Shown one piece after another: positions 55,887 through 64,000 of a DNA stretch of 64,000 bases; positions within the stretch are counted from its first letter, which is position 1; each line of letters starts with the position of its first letter. The notes beneath the pieces are model-generated. The model was not told the DNA's origin, searched no databases, and saw only the letters and a program-made list of their open reading frames with translations. The position numbers and the translations under genes were made by a program. Origin of the DNA: an uncultured Planctomyces sp. (GTDB lineage: Bacteria; Planctomycetota; Planctomycetia; Planctomycetales; Planctomycetaceae); contig CALGTK010000376.1 in NCBI GenBank assembly GCA_937904325.1, forward strand, positions 1 through 64,000, in the 5' to 3' direction.

Positions 55887-57629
55887 ATGTTAAAATCCAA
55901 TCAGCTTCCAGCACTGATCATTATTGTTACCTGGCTGTTCACTTCAGCGTCGTACGGTCTGGCCGACGACTGCAAGCCAAATGTCCTGTTCATTTCTGTC
56001 GACGACTTAAACGACTGGGTCGGTTGTCTGGGTGGTCATCCTCAGACAAAGACACCTAACCTTGACCGTCTGGCCGCCAGCGGTGTTCTGTTTACGAACG
56101 CGCATTGCCCGGCTCCTGCGTGTAATCCGTGTCGCACAGCCATTATGACAGGCATCGCTCCGAACACTTCCGGCATGTACGAAAACGGCCAGAAGATGAG
56201 AGAGGTGTTGCCCGATACGGAACTTCTGCCAAAATTTTTTTCGAGACACGGTTACTGGTCGAGTGGCTCGGGGAAAATCCTGCACTACTTCATTGATGCA
56301 CCGTCATGGGACGACTACTTCCCGGCCAAAGAAACTGAGAATCCATTTCCACGAACCCTTTATCCTGACAAGCGGCCGGTGAATCTTCCGCGTGGCGGCC
56401 CGTGGCAGTATGTCGAAACTGACTGGGCCGGTCTGGACGCGACCGACGAAGAATTCGGCGGCGACTGGCTGGTTTCCAAGTACGTCGGCGAGCAACTCAG
56501 CCGAAAGCACGACAAGCCGTTCTTCCTGGCCTGCGGAATCTACCGCCCACATGAACCGTGGTTTGTACCGCAAAAATATTTCGACAAGTTCCCGCTCGAC
56601 AAGATCCAATTGCCGCCGGGATATCGTGAAGACGACCTCGAAGACCTCCCACCTGCCGGTAAGAAGCGAGGCCCGAATCGCTACTTCGCGCATATCCGCG
56701 AACACGGCCAGTGGAAGCAGGGCATCCAGGGTTACCTTGCCTCCATTTCTTTTGCCGATGCGATGCTTGGTCGAGTGCTCGACGCGCTCGAAAAAGGGCC
56801 GAATGCGGACAATACCGTTGTCGTTCTGTGGAGCGACCACGGCTGGCATCTCGGAGAAAAACAGCACTGGCAGAAGTTCACGGGATGGCGAGCGTGTACT
56901 CGAGTGCCATTCATTGTCCGAGCCCCCAAGGGCGTGCCAGGACTTCCGACCGGCACGACCGCCGGTCAGCAATGTACGAAGCCGGTCAACCTGGTAAGTC
57001 TGTTTCCAACATTGACCGACCTTGCAGGAATTCCGCACAAGTCGGACAACGACGGCCCCAGTCTGCTGCCGCTGCTGAAGAATCCAAACGCTGACTGGGA
57101 TCACACCTCGGTGACGTTTCTCGGGGATGCAGGTTCGTACGGAATGAGCACCGAAAACTGGCGGTACATCCATTACTCAAACGGCAACGAAGAGCTATAC
57201 GACACTAAAGCCGACCGCTACGAATGGACGAACCTCGCTGCCAGATCGGAACATCTTGCGAAACTCAAAGAAATGCGGGCGTTGGCTCCGAAGAAGTTTA
57301 CAAAGAAGGTGGACCCAAAAGATGAATCGTTACCGAGGCTCAAGTGGCGACCGGCGAAGAAGTCCGTCGCTCCCGCATCGAAGCCCGATGGCAACCCGTT
57401 CGATGTGGTTTTCATAAACGGAAGTAAGTCGACGGTTGTTCTGCACTGGATGGACCGATCCGGCAAACCCAAACCCTATGGCGGCATCGACTCCGGAAAA
57501 CGCAAACGACAACAGACTCGCCCCGGTGCCGTATGGCTGATCACCGATCGGGATGACAAGCCACTTGGCCATTTCATCGTCGGCGATCGTAAAGCTCAAG
57601 CTCAGATCCCACGAAGCATCAAGGATTAA
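55887..57629 (+). CDS. Exported sulfatase with a C-terminal VHL-beta-like domain
   Basis: A 580-residue secreted enzyme. The signal peptide covers 1-26. The sulfatase domain (about 27-470) has metal ligands Asp39-Asp40 in SVDDLND and the formylglycine site Cys79-Asn-Pro-Cys-Arg83, followed by AIMTG, plus LWSDHGWHLGEK. It most resembles iduronate-2-sulfatase-type enzymes. After a charged linker, residues about 505-575 form a separate beta domain: FDVVFINGSKSTVVLHWMDR, KPKPYGGIDSGK and RPGAVWLITDRDDKPLGHF. This has the pattern of the von Hippel-Lindau beta domain. A matrix- or protein-binding role for it is inferred. Its stop overlaps the start of the S9 peptidase gene. Confidence 0.9.
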   Translation: MLKSNQLPALIIIVTWLFTSASYGLADDCKPNVLFISVDDLNDWVGCLGGHPQTKTPNLDRLAASGVLFTNAHCPAPACNPCRTAIMTGIAPNTSGMYENGQKMREVLPDTELLPKFFSRHGYWSSGSGKILHYFIDAPSWDDYFPAKETENPFPRTLYPDKRPVNLPRGGPWQYVETDWAGLDATDEEFGGDWLVSKYVGEQLSRKHDKPFFLACGIYRPHEPWFVPQKYFDKFPLDKIQLPPGYREDDLEDLPPAGKKRGPNRYFAHIREHGQWKQGIQGYLASISFADAMLGRVLDALEKGPNADNTVVVLWSDHGWHLGEKQHWQKFTGWRACTRVPFIVRAPKGVPGLPTGTTAGQQCTKPVNLVSLFPTLTDLAGIPHKSDNDGPSLLPLLKNPNADWDHTSVTFLGDAGSYGMSTENWRYIHYSNGNEELYDTKADRYEWTNLAARSEHLAKLKEMRALAPKKFTKKVDPKDESLPRLKWRPAKKSVAPASKPDGNPFDVVFINGSKSTVVLHWMDRSGKPKPYGGIDSGKRKRQQTRPGAVWLITDRDDKPLGHFIVGDRKAQAQIPRSIKD

Positions 57630-59959
57630 TGACACTCATGAATTTCAGACGATTTCTTTTGCTCACTGCATCATTCGCATTTGTATTCACGCTGGCGATT
57701 CCAATTTGTGCACTCGCCGCTGAAACCGCAGACTCCAAGCCAAAATCCTCGAAACCAGAAGTTGATGATACAGTCCTCACCGTAGATCGAATCTACGGTG
57801 CTAGCGAATTTGCATCAAAGGGCTTTGGCGGACGCTGGCAGGAAGACGGCAGCGCATTCACAACGCTCGAAAAATCCGCCGAGCACAAGGAACGCCGTGA
57901 CATCGTGCGTCATGATCCAGCGACCGGTGAACAGGAGATCATAGTCTCCGCCGTCGAGCTGATCCCGCCGGGCGAATCTTCACCGCTCCAGATTGAAAAC
58001 TACGTTTGGTCTAAGAACCAGACGAAGTTGCTGATTTACACCAATTCAAAGCGAGTCTGGCGGCAGAATTCCCGGGGCGATTACTGGGTGCTTGATCGGT
58101 CAGCGAGGCAGCTGCGAAAGCTTGGCGGCGACGCTTCGCCGTCAACGTTGATGTTTGCAAAGTTTTCGCCAACAGAAAAACACGTCGCCTATCTGCGAGA
58201 CCGCAATATCTACATTGAAGACTTGTTTGATCACAACATTCGCTGCCTGACCGAAACAGCGACCGAAGACATCATTAACGGAACAGGCGACTGGGTCTAC
58301 GAGGAAGAGTTTGGCCTGCGAGACGGATTTAAATGGAGCCCCGACGGAACATCGATCGCCTACCAGCAGATCGACACATCCGGAGTTAAGAAATTCCCAC
58401 TGATCAATAACACGGATTCGCTTTACCCAAAGGTGACGTGGTTCGCGTACCCAAAGGTCGGTCAAAAGAATCCGTCGTGCCGGATCGGCGTTGTAAATTG
58501 CTCTACCGGAAGCACCCGCTGGATCAGACTGCCAGGCGACTCGCGAGATAACTACGTTCCGAAAATGGACTGGGCTGACAACTCGAAAGAATTACTTCTT
58601 CAGCAGTTCAATCGTCTGCAGAATCGCAATCGGCTGTTTCTGGTCGATGCGGAAGCTCAGCCAGTTACACGTCAGCAAGGCAGCCTGAAGCCGATACTCA
58701 CCGAAGCGGACGACGCCTGGGTCGATGCTCATAACGAGCTGACGTGGTTCGACAGCGGCCAACAGTTCGCCTGGATCAGTGATCGCGATGGTTGGCGGCA
58801 CGTCTACATCGTCTCGCGGGACGGCCGCCAGGCGACTCTGGCCACGCCGGGCGATTACGACGTAATCAAATTACTCAAAATCGATGAAGCCAACGGCTGG
58901 CTGTACTTCATCGCCTCGCCCAGGGATGCGTCACAGCGATTTCTGTTTCGCGGAAACCTCGATGGTACGGACATACAACGAGTCACCCCGGCTGACCAAA
59001 CCGGCACTCACGATTATCAGATTTCCAAAGATGCCAGTTACGCAATTCACCGACAGTCCGCCGCTGGACACCCGCCGATCGAAACCCTGATCACTCTGCC
59101 AGCTCACAAATCGATGAGGCTTCTGAAAGAAAACAAGACGTTGCACGAAAAGCTGGCAAAACTGAAGCTCGCTGACACCGAATTTCTGAAGGTTGACATT
59201 GGCGATGGAATCGTTCTGGACGGTTGGTGCATCAAGCCGGCGAATCTTGATCCATCAAAACAATATCCGCTGCTGGTTTATGTTTACGGAGAACCGGCCG
59301 GGCAGACAGTAGTCGATCGCTGGGGAGGAAATTCCTGGTTATGGCATTCGATGCTTGCTCAGCGTGGATATGTCGTGATGAGCTTTGACAATCGAGGCAC
59401 CAAAGCTCCGCGTGGTCGAGCGTGGCGAAAAAGCATTTACCAGAAGATCGGGATCATCCCACCGCAGGATCAGGCATCCGCCGTCAAAGCCGTGCTGAAG
59501 CAGCGGCCGTATCTTGACGCCAGTCGAGTCGGCATCTGGGGCTGGAGCGGCGGCGGTTCGTCGAGCCTCCATGCCATCTTCAAATACCCAAAGATTTACT
59601 CCACAGCCATCGCCGTCGCACCGGTTCCCAACCAGCGTTACTACGACACAATTTACCAGGAACGCTACATGGGCCTGCCGGAAACCAACGTAGAGGGTTT
59701 TCGAGAAGGCTCGCCGATTAACTTCGCCAAACAGCTTGAAGGCAACCTTCTGCTGATTCACGGAACGGGCGACGACAATTGTCATTACCAGACCACCGAA
59801 ATGCTGATCGACGAACTGATCGCTCACAACAAGCAGTTCGCCATGATGGCCTACCCCAACCGCACGCATTCGATCAAAGAACGAAAGAACACGACGCGGC
59901 ATCTGCGGGAAATGATGACTCGCTATCTGCAGGTGAACCTGCCGACCAACGGCTTGTAG
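57629..59959 (+). CDS. S9 family peptidase (dipeptidyl-peptidase IV-like)
   Basis: A 776-residue exported serine peptidase. A signal peptide lies near residues 5-30; ATG 57638 is an alternative start. The N-terminal region (about 50-530) is a DPP4-type beta-propeller (FKWSPDGTSIAYQQIDTSG, DGWRHVYIVSRDGR). The C-terminal alpha/beta-hydrolase domain has the catalytic serine in GIWGWSGGGSSSLHA, the aspartate in HGTGDDNCHYQ and the histidine in PNRTHSI. It should remove dipeptides, often after Pro or Ala, from peptides outside the cytoplasm. Its start overlaps the sulfatase stop by one base (TAATG), so the two are translationally coupled. Confidence 0.93.
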   Translation: MTLMNFRRFLLLTASFAFVFTLAIPICALAAETADSKPKSSKPEVDDTVLTVDRIYGASEFASKGFGGRWQEDGSAFTTLEKSAEHKERRDIVRHDPATGEQEIIVSAVELIPPGESSPLQIENYVWSKNQTKLLIYTNSKRVWRQNSRGDYWVLDRSARQLRKLGGDASPSTLMFAKFSPTEKHVAYLRDRNIYIEDLFDHNIRCLTETATEDIINGTGDWVYEEEFGLRDGFKWSPDGTSIAYQQIDTSGVKKFPLINNTDSLYPKVTWFAYPKVGQKNPSCRIGVVNCSTGSTRWIRLPGDSRDNYVPKMDWADNSKELLLQQFNRLQNRNRLFLVDAEAQPVTRQQGSLKPILTEADDAWVDAHNELTWFDSGQQFAWISDRDGWRHVYIVSRDGRQATLATPGDYDVIKLLKIDEANGWLYFIASPRDASQRFLFRGNLDGTDIQRVTPADQTGTHDYQISKDASYAIHRQSAAGHPPIETLITLPAHKSMRLLKENKTLHEKLAKLKLADTEFLKVDIGDGIVLDGWCIKPANLDPSKQYPLLVYVYGEPAGQTVVDRWGGNSWLWHSMLAQRGYVVMSFDNRGTKAPRGRAWRKSIYQKIGIIPPQDQASAVKAVLKQRPYLDASRVGIWGWSGGGSSSLHAIFKYPKIYSTAIAVAPVPNQRYYDTIYQERYMGLPETNVEGFREGSPINFAKQLEGNLLLIHGTGDDNCHYQTTEMLIDELIAHNKQFAMMAYPNRTHSIKERKNTTRHLREMMTRYLQVNLPTNGL

Positions 59960-59991
59960 CCCAGTCGCTCGGGCAAACAAACGGCACTCGT

Positions 59992-61398
59992 TTAACTGAT
60001 AATCTCGCGAACGACTCGGCCGTGGACGTCGGTCAGGCGGAAGTCGCGGCCTGCGTAGCGGTAGGTGAGCTGCTCGTGATTGAAGCCGAGAAGGTGCAGC
60101 ATAGTGGCGTGAAGGTCGTGGACGGAAACCGGATTCTCGACGGCGCGAAAACCAAATTCGTCTGTCGCACCGTAAATTGTCCCGCCTTTGATTCCGCCGC
60201 CCGCCATCCACAATGAAAAACCCCAATGATTGTGGTCTCGTCCCTGGACAGAGCCACCGCCGCTCTGACTCATCTCGACCGAAGGCGTTCGACCGAATTC
60301 TCCCGTGCAGAGAATCAATGTTTCGTCGAGCAGACCTCGTTGTTTCAGGTCGGTGATCAACGCCGCCAGCCCCTGATCGCATTGACTGGCAACTTGGCGA
60401 TGTCCATCCTTGATGTTGGAGTGACTGTCCCACGGCTGCATCTTTCCGTGCCATGTTTGTACGAATCGGACGCCCCGCTCAACCAACCGTCGCGCCAGTA
60501 GCAACTGTCGGTTCTGTGGGCCGTCTCCATACATCTCAATAATATGATTGGGCTCCTGTTGAGTATCGAAAGCGTCGGTCGCTTCGACTTGCATTCGATA
60601 AGCGAGTTCGAAGGATCGAATGCGAGCTTCCAGCGCAGCTTCTTCAGGACGACCAGCCAGATGCTTCGCATTAAGCGCCTGCAGTAATCTGAACTGCGAC
60701 TTCTGCTCGATGGGAGTCAGACGGTTGTTCTGAACATTCGCGATCAGCTTCCTCGGATCTGTCTGCGACGTATCGATATGCGTTCCCTGATAAACACCCG
60801 GCAGAAAAGCGGATCGCCAGTTTCCTGCTCCTCCAACCGGATAGCCACCCGGACACAGAGCGATAAAGCCGGGCAGGTTCTGATTGTCAGTTCCCATTCC
60901 CCAGGTCAGCCAGGAACCAAAACTGGGACGCACGAGACGCTGATCGCCTGAGTTCATCAGCATCAGCGACATCTCGTGATTGGGAAGTTCGGCGTGCATC
61001 GACCGAACTACCGCGATGTCATCCGCACACGTCGACAGGTGCGGAAAAATTTCGCTGATTGGAATCCCGCTTTCGCCGTGGCGTTTGAATTTAAACGGCG
61101 ACGGTAGAGCAACTCCGGTACGGCGTTCTGTCTGCAGGTTCTCAAAGGGCAGCATCTGCCCGCCACGCTTAGTGAGTTCCGGTTTGGGATCCAGCGTGTC
61201 GACCTGAGACATACCTCCGTTCAGGAAGACGTGGATCACGTGCTTTGCTTTTCCGACGAAATGGCATCCCGACGCCGCAGCGGCACTGCTATTCGTGATC
61301 AGGTCCGCCAGAGCAAGCGACCCGAAACCCATCCCGCTGCGTTTCAGAAGCACTCTACGTGAATAAGGCTGTTGAGAACAAAGTTGTTGAGCATCCAC
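59992..61398 (-). CDS. DUF1501 protein
   Basis: A 468-residue protein. I place the start at GTG 61398, five bases after the upstream gene's stop, since the longer frame overlaps that gene. SRRVLLKRSGMGFGSLALAD is a twin-arginine-like leader. Family landmarks follow: HVIHVFLNGGMSQVDTLDPK, FPHLSTCADDIAVVRSM, WDSHSNIKDGH and LILCTGEFGRTPSVEMS, then GRDHNHWGFSLWMAGGG. It is the partner of the DUF1549/DUF1553 gene upstream. The DUF1501 proteins here and at 41197 are clearly related but differ in leader and C-terminus. Confidence 0.9.
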   Translation of the reverse strand: MDAQQLCSQQPYSRRVLLKRSGMGFGSLALADLITNSSAAAASGCHFVGKAKHVIHVFLNGGMSQVDTLDPKPELTKRGGQMLPFENLQTERRTGVALPSPFKFKRHGESGIPISEIFPHLSTCADDIAVVRSMHAELPNHEMSLMLMNSGDQRLVRPSFGSWLTWGMGTDNQNLPGFIALCPGGYPVGGAGNWRSAFLPGVYQGTHIDTSQTDPRKLIANVQNNRLTPIEQKSQFRLLQALNAKHLAGRPEEAALEARIRSFELAYRMQVEATDAFDTQQEPNHIIEMYGDGPQNRQLLLARRLVERGVRFVQTWHGKMQPWDSHSNIKDGHRQVASQCDQGLAALITDLKQRGLLDETLILCTGEFGRTPSVEMSQSGGGSVQGRDHNHWGFSLWMAGGGIKGGTIYGATDEFGFRAVENPVSVHDLHATMLHLLGFNHEQLTYRYAGRDFRLTDVHGRVVREIIS

Positions 61399-61402
61399 GG
61401 CA

Positions 61403-64000
61403 TTAGTCCACAAAGATAAATTCGTTGGAAGCAAGCAGTGCGTGAGCCAGTCGGTACCACGAATTCGTTTTCGAAGTACCGTTATCAGCCTGAACGTAGC
61501 GGATTGCCAGTTGCAATTCATCGCGTTCCGGCATTCTTGAATAGGCTCGCTTATAAAGCATGCAAATTCGATCCTCGTCCGAATCTGCGGAAACTATTTC
61601 TTCGACATCCGCCAGCGCCGCAGCCCGGTCCTGAATGAACTCGGAATTCAATGCAAACAAAGTCTGTTGCGGGACATTGGTTGCCGGACGCGTGGCCGTG
61701 CATGAGTTTGGATTCGCGGCGTCAAACGTGCTCGCAAAATCTGAAACGATATCTCGATTGACAAATCCGTAGATCGTTCTTCGTGGTTGAACCGGCTTCG
61801 ACAGAAGATCAAAAGGGCGTCCGCCAATCTCCGTTGTCAGTTCACCAGAGACGGCCAGCATCGAATCACGCATGGCCTCAAATTCGAGTCGTCGCCTCGG
61901 CATTCTCCATAGAAGTTTGTTATCCGGGTCGACGATTCTGGCATCCGAATTCTCAATCGCACCCTGTTGATAAACAGCCGACAACATGATTCGCCGATGT
62001 AGTTTCTTCAGCGACCAGCCGTCTTCTTCCAACGCTGACGCAAGGTAGTCCAATAACTGCGGGTATGTTGGCGACTGACCGCGAGTTCCAAAATCGTCAG
62101 GCGTCCGAACGAGAGCTTGCACAAAGTGATGCTGCCACATCCAGTTTACGACGACTCGACGTGTCAGCGGATTGATCGGATCGACAATTGCCTGAGCCAG
62201 CCCCAGTCGACGCTTTCCGTCAGAAAACGACCGGACTCCTGAACCGGATAGAGCGGTCAGAAATCGAGCCCGCACCAGCTCACCTCGATTAATCGCGCTG
62301 CCTCGGCGAAAGACGTAGAAATCTGAGGGCGTCACATCTTCGTGAAGTATCATTGCACGCGGCGGAGAACCGGGCGACGTTAGATGCAGATTCTGAATCG
62401 CCCCCTTGCGGCCATTCAAGTTGTCGCGTACTGGTCGATTAAGAAGCGTCACAGCAATGTCATCGGGCATCGCCGTCGGAGTTCCCTCGGCATATAGATG
62501 ATGCCTCAGCTGACGATTCACCGAACTGTTGACGTCTGCGTGCCGGGCATCTTCGTCCGGCACAACCCGAGCTCCAATTTGAGCTTCCTGCGTCGTCGCC
62601 AGCACGGCCTTCAACCACTCCGTCTGCACTGACGCAAACAGCGAACCGTATGCTTCAGCAAGTTCGATCAACGACGAAGGCTTCCTTTCGGCAAGCGCCG
62701 AAAGAACTCGCGGATTCCAGCGAGGTGTGTTACCCGCCAGACTCTGCCCTGCCGGAAATTTGCTCGCATCCCCGTTCTCTTTGGTCAACGCTTCAATCAG
62801 CCTGCTACACCGTTTATCAAAATCTTTGCCGGCCACATCCGAAAGCCGCATCCACGGCGCAAAGACCGGATCATCGACTGGCATCTTCTTAAGGTATTCC
62901 CGCCAGCTGTTTAGAACCAGAGGGCGAAGATCATCGGTTCGGTAGGAGAGGAAGGTGGCTGACAGGTCCTGTTCAGGAGTGCCTTTGGCCAGTTCCGTCA
63001 GATACAGACCGACCTGCATCCGCAGTCGTCCTCGCATTACAACGCTCTGCTCGCGAGCCATATCGAGATGCAGTCGTTGACGTTTATCCAATTCAACCTG
63101 GTAAGCCATGTACTCATTCGAAGTCTGCACATTGCCATCATCCGGCACGGCAATTTCCGGCAGAAGTTCGGGTTTGCGACTGCTGGCGAACGTCGCGTAG
63201 AGCGAGTAGTAATCGGTCGTTGGCACGGCGTCGTACTTATGGTCATGACAACGCGCGCATGCCACAGTCAGCCCAAGAAGCCCACGTGTCACGACATCGA
63301 TCTGGTCGTCGATCGTGTCGTGCGGATTCCTGTACTGCATGCCGACCGTCAGAAACCCCAGTCCTGCCAACGCCGGATCGTTTTCAGCAAGACCGAGCTG
63401 ATCCGCCGCCAACTGCTCCGTGACGAAACGATCGTATGGAAGGTCGGCGTTGAGCGAGCGGATCACGTAATCCCGATAGGTGTACGAGAACGGAAACTTC
63501 GTAAATCCGATCGCACTTCCGCCAAGCGTGTCTGCGTACCTGGCAATGTCGAGCCAATGCCTGCCCCATCGCTCACCGTATCGCGGTGAATCAAGCAAAC
63601 GGTCGATGACCTTTCCATAGGCTTCCGGAGAATCGTCGTCTACGAAATCAGTTACTTCTTCCCACGTTGGCGGAAGCCCGATCAAGTCAAGAGATGCTCG
63701 ACGAAGCAACTGCTGCCGATTGACAGGCGGCGAAAGTTTAAGGCCGGCCAACTCAAGTCGAGAGACAACAAACTGATCGATCTCCGTCGCCACTGCGTCA
63801 CCGGGTGCTGGCACGGCCGGATTCGATATCGGCTCGAAAGCCCAATGTCCTTCGAAGCGGGCTCCGTCCAGAATCCATTGCCGAATAAGTCGAACCTGAT
63901 CGTCTGACAATTTTTTCCCAGTCTCAGGAGGAGGCATCCGTTGGTCGAGCTCCGTAGACGTCAGCCGAAGAAACAATTCACTTTTCTCCGGATGCCCCGG
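61403..64000 (-). CDS. DUF1549/DUF1553 protein, N-terminus beyond the window
   Basis: At least 865 residues; the frame stays open to the window edge, and the first visible codons (PGHPEKSELFLRLTS) are inside a PSCyt1 domain whose haem motif lies outside. ELDQRMPPPETGKKLSDDQV ends that domain. DUF1549 follows with LLRRASLDLIGLPPTWEEVT, YGERWGRHWLDIARYADTLG and CARCHDHKYDAVPTTDYYSL. DUF1553 is near the C-terminus with NPLTRRVVVNWMWQHHFVQA and RRLEFEAMRDSMLAVSGEL. It is the long, haem-bearing form, unlike the short one at 39455. Its stop overlaps an out-of-frame ATG; the DUF1501 gene follows five bases on. Confidence 0.92.
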   Translation of the reverse strand, partial: PGHPEKSELFLRLTSTELDQRMPPPETGKKLSDDQVRLIRQWILDGARFEGHWAFEPISNPAVPAPGDAVATEIDQFVVSRLELAGLKLSPPVNRQQLLRRASLDLIGLPPTWEEVTDFVDDDSPEAYGKVIDRLLDSPRYGERWGRHWLDIARYADTLGGSAIGFTKFPFSYTYRDYVIRSLNADLPYDRFVTEQLAADQLGLAENDPALAGLGFLTVGMQYRNPHDTIDDQIDVVTRGLLGLTVACARCHDHKYDAVPTTDYYSLYATFASSRKPELLPEIAVPDDGNVQTSNEYMAYQVELDKRQRLHLDMAREQSVVMRGRLRMQVGLYLTELAKGTPEQDLSATFLSYRTDDLRPLVLNSWREYLKKMPVDDPVFAPWMRLSDVAGKDFDKRCSRLIEALTKENGDASKFPAGQSLAGNTPRWNPRVLSALAERKPSSLIELAEAYGSLFASVQTEWLKAVLATTQEAQIGARVVPDEDARHADVNSSVNRQLRHHLYAEGTPTAMPDDIAVTLLNRPVRDNLNGRKGAIQNLHLTSPGSPPRAMILHEDVTPSDFYVFRRGSAINRGELVRARFLTALSGSGVRSFSDGKRRLGLAQAIVDPINPLTRRVVVNWMWQHHFVQALVRTPDDFGTRGQSPTYPQLLDYLASALEEDGWSLKKLHRRIMLSAVYQQGAIENSDARIVDPDNKLLWRMPRRRLEFEAMRDSMLAVSGELTTEIGGRPFDLLSKPVQPRRTIYGFVNRDIVSDFASTFDAANPNSCTATRPATNVPQQTLFALNSEFIQDRAAALADVEEIVSADSDEDRICMLYKRAYSRMPERDELQLAIRYVQADNGTSKTNSWYRLAHALLASNEFIFVD

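Noticed and set aside
56304..57173. Open frame of 289 codons on the minus strand
   Set aside because: Antisense to the sulfatase; no start signal or family character.
59339..60454. Open frame of 371 codons on the minus strand
   Set aside because: It runs antisense through the S9 peptidase and into the DUF1501 gene in another frame; no domain.

Overview
The window looks like a chromosomal segment of a planctomycete (Planctomycetia). No rRNA or marker gene fixes the genus. The evidence is the gene content: two DUF1501 proteins paired with DUF1549/DUF1553 proteins, two type-I sulfatases, three Gfo/Idh/MocA oxidoreductases, DUF1559 and PSCyt1/LamG remnants, PQQ/WD40 propellers, a DUF3500 protein and a membrane-anchored GspE-type ATPase. 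The DNA is moderately GC-rich. I saw no tRNA, rRNA, CRISPR array, intact insertion sequence or prophage.

Layout. 0-3 kb (minus): a CpaC-type secretin and the start of a lipoprotein gene cut by the window edge. 3-9 kb: TIM-barrel isomerase-like protein, DUF2079 membrane protein, apt, an exported sulfatase and a small molybdopterin-domain protein. 9-18 kb: a diguanylate cyclase with the decayed end of a second one beside it, a BshC-like protein, GT2 glycosyltransferase, a Cys/Met-metabolism PLP enzyme, acetolactate synthase with a clear terminator, and a thioredoxin-YHS-like exported protein. 18-25 kb: a two-gene operon (HEAT-like/jelly-roll and PQQ propeller), an oxidoreductase, a cupredoxin-like exported protein followed by its own decayed duplicate, and a D-threonine-aldolase-like PLP enzyme. 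25-33 kb: a membrane-anchored GspE ATPase, a CvpA-like protein, a dead M24 peptidase, a membrane protein built of about eleven 24-residue repeats, and a LutA-like protein. 33-44 kb: a PSCyt1/LamG remnant, a Tat-exported DUF3500 protein, a double alpha/beta hydrolase, a double metallophosphoesterase, and a DUF1549-DUF1501-WD40 operon. 44-49 kb: phosphoesterase, yidC, queD and an NtrC-type regulator. 49.4-53 kb is a gene graveyard interrupted only by a truC-like gene. 53-64 kb: two oxidoreductases, a sulfatase with a C-terminal VHL-beta-like domain overlapping an S9 peptidase, and a DUF1553-DUF1501 pair that runs off the window.

The intact genes fit a heterotroph that degrades sulfated polymers and proteins outside the cytoplasm (sulfatases, esterase-like hydrolase, S9 peptidase, DUF1501/DUF1553 modules, oxidoreductases), plus housekeeping functions (apt, ilvB, yidC, queD, truC). 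No single new multi-gene system stands out. The strongest unusual signals are the many recognisable pseudogenes (a two-component pair, a BlaI-M56 pair, an M24 peptidase, and decayed duplicates of two intact neighbours), the 24-residue-repeat membrane protein, the sulfatase-VHL fusion, and two proteins that carry a degenerate copy of their own catalytic domain. All function assignments come from reading motifs by eye; no database search was run.
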